The notes under the pieces: generated by a model | Seen by the model: only the letters and a program-made list of their open reading frames with translations | What the model was told of the DNA's origin: nothing | The model's database searches: none | In this document: piece after piece, positions 46,021 through 54,452 of the stretch | Layout: each line of letters begins with the position of its first letter | How positions within the stretch are numbered: the stretch's first letter is position 1 | DNA from: Burkholderiaceae bacterium 26 | GTDB taxonomy: Bacteria > Pseudomonadota > Gammaproteobacteria > Burkholderiales > Burkholderiaceae | Direction of reading: 5' to 3' | DNA: 64,000 bases | Assembly: GCA_000955795.1 (NCBI GenBank) | Contig: JYOB01000020.1 | Span: forward strand, 54,337-118,336 | Position numbers and translations under genes: made by a program

Positions 46021-46962
46021 ATGTCCGAACAATCGAAAAATCCGCAACCCGGGTATGCGGCCCATGCATACCCCTTGGCCGATCTGACGCGGGCACTCCC
46101 GCCGCTGGCAGCGTTCCAGTCGTTCGTCGCCGCGGCGCAACTCGGGAGCATCAGCAAAGCCGCAGATCATCTGTGTCGAACACAGGGCGCGGTGAGCCGT
46201 CAGATCCAGCAACTGGAATCGCACTACCGGTGCGCAGTTTTTGTGCGCCACGCATCAGGGCTCACGCTGACGGCGGAAGGAAGCGAACTACTGACCGTAG
46301 CCGTCAGCATCCTCACGCAACTGGTTCAACACGCAGACATTCACGCCAAGACAGCGTCCGTCGTCACTCTGCGGGTGCCATCGACGTTTGCGATTCGTTG
46401 GTTGCTGCCGCGGCTGGCAGACATCAATGACGCCTTGCCTGGAACAGAACTGCGCATCTCCACGTCGGCGGACGACACGCCGGATTTCACTACGCCCGAC
46501 GTCGACGCCATCGTCGTTCGGGGAACCGGCCAGCGGGCGGGTATGGATGCGGTTCCGTTGTTTGCCGAGCAACTCACACCGATGTGCACGCGCGAAATGG
46601 CCGCATCGCTTGTATCGCCAGCCGATCTTGCTCATGTCACCTTGCTCCATCCCGGACAGAGCCATGAGGAGTGGCGATGCTGGCTGGAAAGCGTTGGGGC
46701 ACCTCGCATCGACGCGGATCGTGGGCTCGTTTTCGATACCCTCGAGTTGACGCTCACCGCTGCGGCGGAGGGGCATGGCGTTGCAATCGGTGATCCGCGG
46801 ATGGCGAGAGACCGCCTGCGGGCCGGGACGCTGGTCACGCCTTTTGTCGATGTGGCGCAAAACGGCTTGTCGTACTTCGTCGTCTATCCATCACAACGAG
46901 CTGCCCAGTCCAAGATTCGCGCCCTCGCTGACGCCTTGTCTCGGCTTGCGCAAGAAGACTGA
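46021..46962 (+). CDS. LysR-family transcriptional regulator (GcvA-like)
   Basis: A 313-residue LTTR. The helix-turn-helix is LAAFQSFVAAAQLGSISKAADHLCRTQGAVSRQIQQLESHYRCAVFVRH. The effector domain begins near LRVPSTFAIRWLLPRLADIN, as in GcvA-type members. ATG 46021 is chosen; the frame to 45979 enters the operator. No Shine-Dalgarno is obvious. It faces the SnoaL-like gene and probably regulates it. Downstream, 46963-47233 holds no gene or clear terminator. Confidence 0.9.
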   Translation: MSEQSKNPQPGYAAHAYPLADLTRALPPLAAFQSFVAAAQLGSISKAADHLCRTQGAVSRQIQQLESHYRCAVFVRHASGLTLTAEGSELLTVAVSILTQLVQHADIHAKTASVVTLRVPSTFAIRWLLPRLADINDALPGTELRISTSADDTPDFTTPDVDAIVVRGTGQRAGMDAVPLFAEQLTPMCTREMAASLVSPADLAHVTLLHPGQSHEEWRCWLESVGAPRIDADRGLVFDTLELTLTAAAEGHGVAIGDPRMARDRLRAGTLVTPFVDVAQNGLSYFVVYPSQRAAQSKIRALADALSRLAQED

Positions 46963-47233
46963 TTGCTGTCGAGGAATACAGCCCGTACTGCGACGTGCCG
47001 TTGCTGCTGCATCGACATGCCGTCTGACAAAAAAAGGCCCCGGCCGGGACGGGTGGCCGAGGCGAGCTAGGACTGCATGGACGACTAGGGAGAAGGAGGA
47101 GCCTCCCCTTAATTTTCCAGGGGCGGAGTCTATGGAAGGGGCCCTGCCGAGGCAATTCAACAATTCTCAGCGGTAACGCCCCTCCCCGGAAACGCGTAAT
47201 CCATTGTTATTGGTTGTAGCGCCGTCTGGGCGC

Positions 47234-47560
47234 TCAACGAGCCGACCGCTCGACCACGACTTCGCTCACCTGCACCATCGGCACGATATCGGTGTAGTTG
47301 GGGATATCGCCCAGGATCTCGGCGCGGTGCGGTTGAATGGCGGCCTCGTAGGCTTCGATCGATTCACAGATGAACGCGCACATCGCCACGTAGGTAGGAG
47401 GCTCACCGGGTGCTCTGCCAGCCAAACCCTTGTCGACGGTGTAGTACGCGCAGGCATTGCCCAACCTCGCCTTCACCAGGGGCATGTGGCGTTCGCGGTA
47501 GTAGTCGTGGTCGAAGCGCGCGCCTTCGGCGTAGGGGTACATCACCGTCACTTTGATCAT
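47234..47560 (-). CDS. EthD-family protein
   Basis: A 108-residue dimeric alpha-beta barrel protein of the EthD family: MIKVTVMYPYAEGARFDHDYYRERHMPLVK is diagnostic. EthD-like proteins assist ether, aromatic or polyketide catabolism, but many are orphans. AAGGAG precedes ATG 47560 by 7 bases. There is no catabolic operon partner. It is convergent with the LysR gene to the left. Confidence 0.88.
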   Translation of the reverse strand: MIKVTVMYPYAEGARFDHDYYRERHMPLVKARLGNACAYYTVDKGLAGRAPGEPPTYVAMCAFICESIEAYEAAIQPHRAEILGDIPNYTDIVPMVQVSEVVVERSAR

Positions 47561-47803
47561 GCGCTTCTCCTTGTCGTGAGCTAAGGCTTGAAGAATAGCG
47601 TGACTGCGGTGGGGCAGAATCGAGCGCCATCTTGGTGGCCTGCGACGCAAACGGTACTGCTGTGGCAACTCAAAGTGAGGCGTTGGACAATCTGTTTTCA
47701 GCAACAGCAGAGGTCGATGCCACGGTCTGCGCCCGGCCACAAGCGGTCGGCCGACAATGGTCAACATCGCCCGCGACCATCCGGTTTCGCAAAAGGATTC
47801 CGG

Positions 47804-48040
47804 ATGCCCGTTCACAAAGGCCCTACGTTCGATGCTCGAGATGTCTACATCGAAGATCCCTTTGAGGAGGTGATGTTTCGATGGGAGCATCAGACAAGGA
47901 AGATTTGCGTTTGCTTCTATGGGGACCGTGAATCCTCTGAACCCGTGCCGCATGACAATCGCCTCTTTAACGATGCGCTGCTGTACGGCGACGAAATTGG
48001 TCGTCTGCAATACGGGCTGAAGGAGCGCGGGGGCAAGTAG
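47804..48040 (+). CDS. Small hypothetical protein (78 aa)
   Basis: I do not recognise a family. AAAGGA lies 6 bases before ATG 47804. The product has a charged body (ARDVYIEDPFEEVMFRWEH), then KICVCFYGDRESSEPVPHDN and a basic end. The composition and ribosome-binding site favour a real gene. The upstream stretch 47561-47803 holds no supported feature. It ends 90 bp before ohrR. Confidence 0.55.
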   Translation: MPVHKGPTFDARDVYIEDPFEEVMFRWEHQTRKICVCFYGDRESSEPVPHDNRLFNDALLYGDEIGRLQYGLKERGGK

Positions 48041-48104
48041 GACCCCGCCCCAATCACGGCGTCCGCCCACGCAACAGCACCAGAAAAAATAGCTTGCAAT
48101 TCAA

Positions 48105-48114
48105 TAGCGCGCTA
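48105..48114. promoter_or_regulatory. OhrR operator-like palindrome upstream of ohrR
   Basis: TAGCGCGCTA within the context AATAGCGCGCTACCTAT, 15 bp before the ohrR ATG. The same core occurs in the longer palindrome upstream of ohr, suggesting that OhrR represses both genes. Confidence 0.5.
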
Positions 48115-48129
48115 CCTATATTGTCACCC

Positions 48130-48591
48130 ATGAACACACGCAAGCCTTCCTCCGCACGCCGCGACCTCGCCCTGGACGAGCAGCTCTGCTTTGCGCTGTA
48201 CTCGACCATGATCGGGATTAACAAGGCGTACCGGCCGCTGCTCAAGGCGTTGGACCTGACCTACTCGCAGTACCTCGTGATGCTGGTGCTGTGGGAGCAG
48301 GATGCGCAGACGGTGTCGGAGATTGGTGATCGGCTGTTCCTCGACTCCGCCACGCTCACCCCGCTGCTTAAGCGGCTGGAGGCATCCGGGCTGATCGGGC
48401 GGCAGCGCTCGGCGGAAGACGAGCGCCGGGTGATCATCTCGCTCACGGCCGCCGGCAAGGCCCTGGAGAAGCGTGCCGAGAAAGTGCCGGCATGCATGGC
48501 TGCGGCCATGGAGTGCGCGCCAGGCGAGCTGGAAGAACTGCGCACACAGCTGAATGCATTGCGAGGACGGCTCTTCAAGAACGCCGCCTGA
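48130..48591 (+). CDS. ohrR: Organic hydroperoxide-sensing repressor OhrR (MarR family)
   Basis: A 153-residue MarR-type regulator. The redox-sensing Cys20 sits in [10 protein letters not shown], the OhrR hallmark; [47 protein letters not shown] is the winged helix with wing [13 protein letters not shown]. Organic peroxides oxidise the Cys and release DNA, inducing ohr. ohr follows 142 bp downstream on the same strand. Both genes are preceded by the same palindrome core. Two further Cys residues lie near the C-terminus. Confidence 0.93.
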   Translation: MNTRKPSSARRDLALDEQLCFALYSTMIGINKAYRPLLKALDLTYSQYLVMLVLWEQDAQTVSEIGDRLFLDSATLTPLLKRLEASGLIGRQRSAEDERRVIISLTAAGKALEKRAEKVPACMAAAMECAPGELEELRTQLNALRGRLFKNAA

Positions 48592-48642
48592 GCGCACACG
48601 TATAGCCCGCGGGCGCTTGATCGCGTCCGTTTTTTTAAACCA

Positions 48643-48664
48643 ATTAAATAGCGCGCTATTTAAT
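48643..48664. promoter_or_regulatory. OhrR operator upstream of ohr
   Basis: ATTAAATAGCGCGCTATTTAAT-type perfect 22-bp palindrome (core TAGCGCGCTA), AT-rich arms, 69 bp before the ohr start codon. It matches the core upstream of ohrR. Confidence 0.65.
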
Positions 48665-48732
48665 AGCAAGCAATATTGCATGGCCTCGACAGCCTATGCA
48701 TGCACCTCCACCCCTCTCAAAGGAGAACCACC

Positions 48733-49158
48733 ATGTCGATCGAAAACGTCCTCTACCGTGCCAATGCTCGTGCCACCGGCGGCCGCGACGGCCGCGCCAT
48801 CACCGACGATGGCCGGCTCGAAGTCCGTCTGACCACGCCGACCGAACTCGGCGGTGCGGGTGGCGAAGGGACCAACCCCGAGCAGCTGTTTGCTGCGGGC
48901 TACAGCGCGTGTTTCCTGGGCGCAATGAAGTTCGTTGGTGCGCGCGACAAGATCCGCGTGCCGGCAGATGTGTCCGTGCAGGGCAGCGTTGGCATCGGCG
49001 CCATTCCAAACGGCTTTGGCATTGAAGTGGATCTGAAGATCAGCCTGCCCGGCATGGACCGCGCCGAAGCGCAAACGCTGATCGACCGCGCGCACATCGT
49101 CTGCCCGTATTCCAACGCGACGCGCGGCAACATCGACGTGCGCCTGAGCCTGATCTGA
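48733..49158 (+). CDS. ohr: Organic hydroperoxide resistance protein Ohr
   Basis: A 141-residue OsmC-fold thiol peroxidase that reduces fatty-acid and other organic hydroperoxides. The peroxidatic Cys60 is in AAGYSACFLGAM and the resolving Cys124 in HIVCPYSNATRGN; the catalytic Arg is probably in GGRDGR. Length and motifs are canonical. AGGAGA precedes ATG 48733. The gene is induced through OhrR. An exported alpha/beta hydrolase starts 52 bp downstream and may be co-transcribed. Confidence 0.95.
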   Translation: MSIENVLYRANARATGGRDGRAITDDGRLEVRLTTPTELGGAGGEGTNPEQLFAAGYSACFLGAMKFVGARDKIRVPADVSVQGSVGIGAIPNGFGIEVDLKISLPGMDRAEAQTLIDRAHIVCPYSNATRGNIDVRLSLI

Positions 49159-49209
49159 CCCGCACGTCCATTCACACCATTTCCCCATCAACCGATTGGA
49201 AGCACTGCC

Positions 49210-50229
49210 ATGAATCGCATGACCAGATTTGCCGCCGGCACCCTTCTCTCTTTGGCAGCAAGCGTCGCGCTTGCTGCGGGCAGCCCGGGCGTGGAACGCA
49301 ACACCCAGGCTTTCCTCGATGCGTTGTCCGCAGGCGGCGGCAAGCCGCTGGAGACGCTGTCACCGGCCGACGCTCGCGCCGTGCTGGTGGGCGCGCAAGC
49401 CGCCGCAAAGGTGTCGCTGCCGCCCGCCGACGTCAGCCAGAAAACCATCACCGTGGATGGCAAGCCGATCAGCCTGACGATCGTGCGGCCCGCCGGCGCG
49501 AAAGGTACGTTGCCCGGCTTCATCTTCGTGCATGGCGGGGGCTGGATACTGGGCGACTTCGCCACACACGAACGCTTTGTGCGCGATCTGGTGGCTGACT
49601 CCGGCGCCGTCGCCGTCTTCGTCAATTACACGCCGTCGCCCGAGGCGCGTTATCCGGTGGCAATCAACCAGATCTACGCCGCTACCAAATGGGTGGCTGA
49701 AAACGGCGCCCAGATTGGCGTAGACGGCAAGCGGCTGGCCATTGCCGGCAACAGCGTGGGCGGCAACATGGCGACCGTGGTGGCGCTGATGGCCAAGGCG
49801 CACGGCACGCCCGCACTGCGCGCGCAAGTGCTGTTCTGGCCGGTCACGAATGCCAGCTTCGAGAACGCGTCGTACGACGAGTTTGCGCAGGGGCACTTCC
49901 TGACGAAGCCGATGATGCAGTGGTTCTGGAACGCCTACACGACCGACCCGGCGCAGCGTCAGCAAATCTACGCATCGCCGCTGCTGGCAACGCCCGATCA
50001 GTTGAAGGGGCTACCGCCCACGCTGGTGATCACGGCCGAGAAGGATGTGTTGCGCGATGAGGGCGAAGCCTACGCACGCAAGCTCGATGCCGCGGGCGTG
50101 GACGTCACGGCTACGCGCTACAACGGCATGATCCACGACTTCGGCCTGCTCAATGCGCTTGCCGGCGTGCCGGCAACGCGTGCAGCGCTGCATCAGGCCA
50201 GCGAAGAACTGAAGGCGCGGTTGAAGTAA
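49210..50229 (+). CDS. Exported HSL-type alpha/beta hydrolase
   Basis: A 339-residue esterase/lipase of the hormone-sensitive-lipase family. Signal peptide LLSLAASVALAAGS; oxyanion motif HGGGWILGD; nucleophile Ser in AGNSVGGN (GxSxG type); Asp in AEKDVLRDEG; His in MIHDFGLL. It is probably periplasmic. It lies 52 bp after ohr, so it may belong to the peroxide-induced transcript, as in some proteobacteria. Substrate unknown. Confidence 0.85.
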   Translation: MNRMTRFAAGTLLSLAASVALAAGSPGVERNTQAFLDALSAGGGKPLETLSPADARAVLVGAQAAAKVSLPPADVSQKTITVDGKPISLTIVRPAGAKGTLPGFIFVHGGGWILGDFATHERFVRDLVADSGAVAVFVNYTPSPEARYPVAINQIYAATKWVAENGAQIGVDGKRLAIAGNSVGGNMATVVALMAKAHGTPALRAQVLFWPVTNASFENASYDEFAQGHFLTKPMMQWFWNAYTTDPAQRQQIYASPLLATPDQLKGLPPTLVITAEKDVLRDEGEAYARKLDAAGVDVTATRYNGMIHDFGLLNALAGVPATRAALHQASEELKARLK

Positions 50230-50302
50230 CCGGCTGAGCGGGACGTCACCGCCCACGCCTCATTGCAATCGCCGAGGAAGAGCGCGTAGGCAGGCTCACA
50301 GC

Positions 50303-50728
50303 TCAAGACAGAAACCCTGCCTTGCGCAATGCTTCCTCGGCCGCCTCGTGGTCCTGGGCAGCGCTGCCCCCAGAAATGCCGATTCCGCCCACCAGACGCC
50401 CTTCGTAAAAGATCGGCACGCCGCCGCCCACCGGCATCAGGCGCGGATGGTGCGCCAGCGGGGCAACGGCGGGCTCAGCCATGTACTGGTTCCATTGATG
50501 CGTGGCCATGCCAAACGAGGCTGCCGTCCATGCCTTGTTGATGGCGACGTCAGCGGTCAGGAAAGGCGCAGCGTCCGCACGCTCGAACGCGCGCAGGTGC
50601 CCTCCTGCATCGGTAATGGCGATGGTCGCGGCAAACCCGCGCGCGGCACTGGCCCGACGCGCCTGCGCCAGCAAGGCTTGCGCGGCTTCCAGGCTGATCG
50701 TTGCCGTGGGGACGATGGGGGATGTCAT
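50303..50728 (-). CDS. GlcG/HbpS-family haem-binding-like protein
   Basis: A 141-residue protein of the HbpS/GlcG domain family: SLEAAQALLAQARRASAARGFAATIAITDAGGHLRAFERADAAP and VGGGVPIFYEGRLVGGIGISGGSAAQDHEAAEEAL are diagnostic. Members bind haem or corrinoids or are orphans next to oxidoreductases. GGAG spaced 7 bases precedes ATG 50728. A zinc-type dehydrogenase ends 38 bp upstream on the same strand; the short gap contains GAAGTCA direct repeats. The two are probably one operon. Confidence 0.88.
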   Translation of the reverse strand: MTSPIVPTATISLEAAQALLAQARRASAARGFAATIAITDAGGHLRAFERADAAPFLTADVAINKAWTAASFGMATHQWNQYMAEPAVAPLAHHPRLMPVGGGVPIFYEGRLVGGIGISGGSAAQDHEAAEEALRKAGFLS

Positions 50729-50766
50729 GGTGAGTCTCCTTGTCCGAAGTCAGAAGTCAGAAGAGT

Positions 50767-51780
50767 TCAGGCGTTGGCGACAACGACTTTGCCGATCATG
50801 TTTCCGGCTTCGACCAGCGCATGTGCCTTGATCAAGTTCGCGGCGTTGATGCCATCGATGCGCTGCGTCAGGGTGTGCTTGATATCGCCGCGATCGACCA
50901 GTTCGGCCACACGGCGCAGCAACGCGTGTTGTCGGGCGATGGTGGCGGTGGTGAACATGGCGCGGGTGAACATCAGTTCCCAGTGAATCGAAATGGATTT
51001 CCCCTTGAACGGGCCGATGTCCAGATCCGCCGGGTCATCGATCAGGGCGAATTGCCCCTCGGGGCGCAGCACAGCCGCGATCTGCGGCACGTGAGCGGCG
51101 CTCTGGTTCAGCCCGGCCACATGCGTGACGTGCGCAATACCAAGCGCTGCCAATTGCGGCGCCCACGGTTGACGGTGATCGATGACGTGGTGCGCGCCAT
51201 GCGCCAGCACCCATTCACGGGTTTCCGGCCGCGAAGCCGTGCCGATCACGGTCATCCCCGTTAGCGCGCGCGCCAGCTGGGTCAGGATGGAGCCGACGCC
51301 GCCGGCTGCCCCCGTCACCAGCAGCACGCTGTTCTCGGTCGGGTCGGCCGCCTGGACGCGCAGACGATCAAACAGCAGTTCCCACGCAGTGATGGCTGTT
51401 AGCGGCAGCGATGCGGCCTGCGCAAAATCCAGCGATGCCGGCAAGGGGCCTACGATGCGCTCGTCCACCGCATGCAGTTCGCTGTTGGTGCCAGGCCGGG
51501 TGATGTCGCCGGCATACCAGACACGGTCACCTGGCTTGAAGCGCGTGGCCAACGGGCCGGCCGCGCGCACGATGCCTGCTGCGTCCCAGCCGGCAATGCG
51601 CGCTTGGCCCTCTGGGATGTCTCCGCCCCGCCGGATCTTGGTATCGACCGGGTTGACCGACACCGCTTTGACTTCCACCAGCAGGTCGTGATCGCGAAGT
51701 TTAGGCGTCGGCAACTCGATGTCTTGCAGCGCCTGGGGATGGCTGATGGGGTGGTTCTGATAGAAACCGACGGCTTTCAT
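50767..51780 (-). CDS. Zinc-binding dehydrogenase/quinone oxidoreductase (ZADH-like)
   Basis: A 337-residue medium-chain reductase without the structural zinc loop. Motifs: VSVNPVDTKIRRG, GWDAAGIV, the cofactor loop VTGAAGGVGSILTQLARAL and C-terminal NMIGKVVV. This matches the ZADH/QOR-like group of NADPH-dependent quinone or enone reductases. GGAGAG precedes ATG 51780. It is divergent from a LysR gene (91 bp apart), the likely regulator. The upstream gap has no obvious perfect inverted repeat. Confidence 0.9.
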   Translation of the reverse strand: MKAVGFYQNHPISHPQALQDIELPTPKLRDHDLLVEVKAVSVNPVDTKIRRGGDIPEGQARIAGWDAAGIVRAAGPLATRFKPGDRVWYAGDITRPGTNSELHAVDERIVGPLPASLDFAQAASLPLTAITAWELLFDRLRVQAADPTENSVLLVTGAAGGVGSILTQLARALTGMTVIGTASRPETREWVLAHGAHHVIDHRQPWAPQLAALGIAHVTHVAGLNQSAAHVPQIAAVLRPEGQFALIDDPADLDIGPFKGKSISIHWELMFTRAMFTTATIARQHALLRRVAELVDRGDIKHTLTQRIDGINAANLIKAHALVEAGNMIGKVVVANA

Positions 51781-51871
51781 GCACGCTCTCCAAAGAGTGA
51801 ATGAGGGCCATGCTATCTTTCAGCGATATGCGGATAAACGGGCCGAACGCCCAAACACTTTCGGCATTTCA

Positions 51872-52807
51872 ATGAAAATCATCCGCCTCGATGACGTGCA
51901 AATCTTCGTGCACACGGCTGACGCCGGCAGCTTCTCAGAGGCGGCACGCCAGCTGAACATCGCCCCCGCGCAGGCAAGCGCGTCTGTGCAGCGGCTGGAA
52001 AAGGCGCTGGATGCTCGCCTGTTCACACGGTCCACGCGCAGCATGCAACTGTCAGAGGCCGGAGAGCGCTACCTGCCGCATGCGCGCGTCATGCTGGGCG
52101 CGCGGGAGCAAGGCGAACAGGCGCTGGCTGGTGGTCGGGAAACACTCTCCGGCCCGCTGCGGCTCTCTGCCCCGTCCGATTTCGGGAGAAACCTGCTCCT
52201 GCCGTGGCTCGACGATTTTCAGCACCAGCACCCCGGTTTATCGGTGCACCTGAAACTGAGCGACCGGTCAGCCGACCTCATCCGCCAGCCGCTGGACTTT
52301 GCCGTGCGCTACGGGGCGCTGCCAGATTCATCCCTGCTGGCCATCAAACTGCTCGACAACAACCGGCGTGCGTTGTGCGCGGCGCCCTCGTACATCGAAC
52401 AACATGGCGCACCGGCCAAGGTGGACGACCTGCGACGCCACAACTGCCTTCGGTATATCTGGAGCGAGCAAGTCCACGAACGCTGGCGCTTCACGCTGCC
52501 CAGCGGCGAACGCACCGTGGCAGTCACAGGAAATCGCGTGAGCGACGATGCCGATGCGGTGCGCCGCTGGGCCATCGCAGGCGAAGGCCTGCTCTATAAA
52601 TCGCGACTGGACCTCATCGACGATTTGAAGGCCGGCCGGTTGGTCGAGATCTTTCCGCAGGACTATGGCGAGCCCGCCCCGCTGCATTTGATTTGCGCCC
52701 ACCGTGCGCAACTGACCCCCGCCATCAAGGCACTGAGTGCTTTCCTGCGGGAGCGCTGCATGGCCCTGCTCGCCAGCTACTCGCCGCAAGGTTCGCCATC
52801 CGAGTAA
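51872..52807 (+). CDS. LysR-family transcriptional regulator
   Basis: A 311-residue LTTR. The DNA-binding helix is LDDVQIFVHTADAGSFSEAARQLNIAPAQASASVQRLEKALDARLFTRSTR, and the effector domain starts GPLRLSAPSDFGRNLLLPWLDDF with DFAVRYGALPDSSL, typical of the CrgA-like subgroup. The start is ATG 51872. The frame from 51779 overlaps the divergent dehydrogenase start and is rejected. It probably controls the quinone oxidoreductase-HbpS pair. Confidence 0.92.
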   Translation: MKIIRLDDVQIFVHTADAGSFSEAARQLNIAPAQASASVQRLEKALDARLFTRSTRSMQLSEAGERYLPHARVMLGAREQGEQALAGGRETLSGPLRLSAPSDFGRNLLLPWLDDFQHQHPGLSVHLKLSDRSADLIRQPLDFAVRYGALPDSSLLAIKLLDNNRRALCAAPSYIEQHGAPAKVDDLRRHNCLRYIWSEQVHERWRFTLPSGERTVAVTGNRVSDDADAVRRWAIAGEGLLYKSRLDLIDDLKAGRLVEIFPQDYGEPAPLHLICAHRAQLTPAIKALSAFLRERCMALLASYSPQGSPSE

Positions 52808-52959
52808 CGCAGCGGCAACCGACTCTGGCTGAATCCTCTTCGACCCGATCGACCTGATCGACTGGTCCGCCGCCCACCCCTCTTTGAGCGCGCAAACGTA
52901 CAACCGTTGCGCCGTCTCTCTTTGCAGGCACGCCCGTGTCTTGTGGCGCTCAAAAAATG

Positions 52960-52973
52960 TTGATCCGTATCAG
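52960..52973 (+). promoter_or_regulatory. FNR/Anr-like box upstream of cytochrome-porin gene
   Basis: TTGAT-CCGT-ATCAG matches the FNR/Anr consensus TTGAT-N4-ATCAA at nine of ten defined positions. It is about 100 bp upstream of the Cyc2-like gene, in a 265-bp gap without other features. It suggests oxygen-responsive control; no -10 element is convincing. Confidence 0.55.
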
Positions 52974-53072
52974 GCGAATGCCCCCGGAAGGTTTGACAGC
53001 TGCGGCCATAGCGCCTTTCATGGTCGTACGTGCTGGTGAAAAAACCGAAGAAAAACATTGGGGAGGGACACC

Positions 53073-54413
53073 ATGCGACGTCTCATTACTGCGCTCCGTG
53101 CGCTCACGGGGCTGCTGATCGGTGCGCTTTTGGCGTGGTCGGGACAAGCCAGTGCGGTACCGGCTTTTGCCCGTCAGACCGGGATGGCATGCATGGCGTG
53201 CCATGTCAGCTTTCCTGAACTGACACCCTTCGGCCGCTTCTTCAAGATGACCGGCTATACGCTGGCCAACAACAAGACGATTCCGCTCTCGGGCATGGTG
53301 CAGATTTCACGCACCAACACGCGGACCATCGATCAGGAAAATTTCGACTTCGTTCGCAACGGAGACACGGTTCCGCAGCAGGTGAGCCTGTTCTACGCGG
53401 GGCGCATTGCGGGGCCCGTGGGTGCCTTCGCTCAGTGGACGTACGACGGTATTGCGCACCACAGCGCGCTGGACAACACCGATATCCGCGCTGCATGGCA
53501 CCTCACGCGCGAGGACGTCGAGTTCATCTACGGCGTCACGGTCAACAACAACCCGACGGTGTCTGACGTGTGGAACAGCACGCCGGCCTTCGGGTATCCC
53601 TATGCGGCGCCCAGCATCGGCGTGCCTCCCCTGGCGGGCACCCTTGTCGACGGCGCCCTGGCGCAGCAGGTGGTAGGCGCCAGCGCATACGCATTCTGGC
53701 AACGCCATATCTACGCAGAACTGGGCGCCTATCGGACTGCCGATCAGGCCTTCTCTGTGTTCCGTGCCGGGCAGGACACCGCAACCCCGGGCGGCGTTGC
53801 GCGCTTGAGCGGCGCGAACCCGTACTGGCGTCTGGCATACAACCAGGAGTGGGGCTCGCATTCGGTCATGTTCGGCACATTCGGCTTGCTGGCCAACCGG
53901 TATCCCGACAACACCATGCCGGGCACACCAACCGATCGCTTCAAAGACTATGCGCTCGACGCGCAGTACCAGTACTTGACCATGACCCATGCCTTCACGG
54001 CGCAGATGGCATGGATCCACGAGCAACAGAACTGGCGGGCGAGCTTCCCGAGCGGTGGCATCGGCGCGGGCCCCACTCCGGCCAACCCAACCGATCATCT
54101 CGATACCTTCAAAGCCAAAGCGTCGTACTACTACCAGCGCAAGTACGGGGGGTCGGTCGCGTACTTTTCAACAACAGGCAACGCAGACCCCGGCCTGTAC
54201 GCCCAAGCGCCTGTGACGGGCAGCGCCAACGGGCGACCAGACACACAAGGCGTGATCCTGGAACTGGACTATTTACCGCATCCGCAGATCAGGCTCGCGT
54301 TGCAGTACACGTGGTTCCTGAAGTTCAACGGCGCCCACGCCAATTACGACGGCAACGGCAGAAACGCGGTCGACAACAACACGATTTACCTGCTTGGCTG
54401 GTTCATGTTCTAG
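53073..54413 (+). CDS. Cyc2-like outer-membrane cytochrome c-porin fusion
   Basis: A 446-residue protein. Signal peptide (cleavage near QASA/VP) is followed directly by one haem-binding site (CMACH, residues 40-44) in the context PAFARQTGMAC and FPELTPFGRFFKMTGYT, then about 380 residues of amphipathic beta-strands ending in aromatic WFMF, like an outer-membrane barrel. This is the architecture and size of Cyc2, the fused cytochrome-porin that takes electrons from extracellular Fe(II). QQVSLFYAGRI and ALDNTDIRAAW recall Cyc2 strand motifs, from memory. GGGAGGGA precedes ATG 53073. The next gene is a c4-type cytochrome. Confidence 0.75.
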   Translation: MRRLITALRALTGLLIGALLAWSGQASAVPAFARQTGMACMACHVSFPELTPFGRFFKMTGYTLANNKTIPLSGMVQISRTNTRTIDQENFDFVRNGDTVPQQVSLFYAGRIAGPVGAFAQWTYDGIAHHSALDNTDIRAAWHLTREDVEFIYGVTVNNNPTVSDVWNSTPAFGYPYAAPSIGVPPLAGTLVDGALAQQVVGASAYAFWQRHIYAELGAYRTADQAFSVFRAGQDTATPGGVARLSGANPYWRLAYNQEWGSHSVMFGTFGLLANRYPDNTMPGTPTDRFKDYALDAQYQYLTMTHAFTAQMAWIHEQQNWRASFPSGGIGAGPTPANPTDHLDTFKAKASYYYQRKYGGSVAYFSTTGNADPGLYAQAPVTGSANGRPDTQGVILELDYLPHPQIRLALQYTWFLKFNGAHANYDGNGRNAVDNNTIYLLGWFMF

Positions 54414-54452
54414 CCGTAGGTCACGCGCGAAGATGCGAGGGGGGAGAACGCC

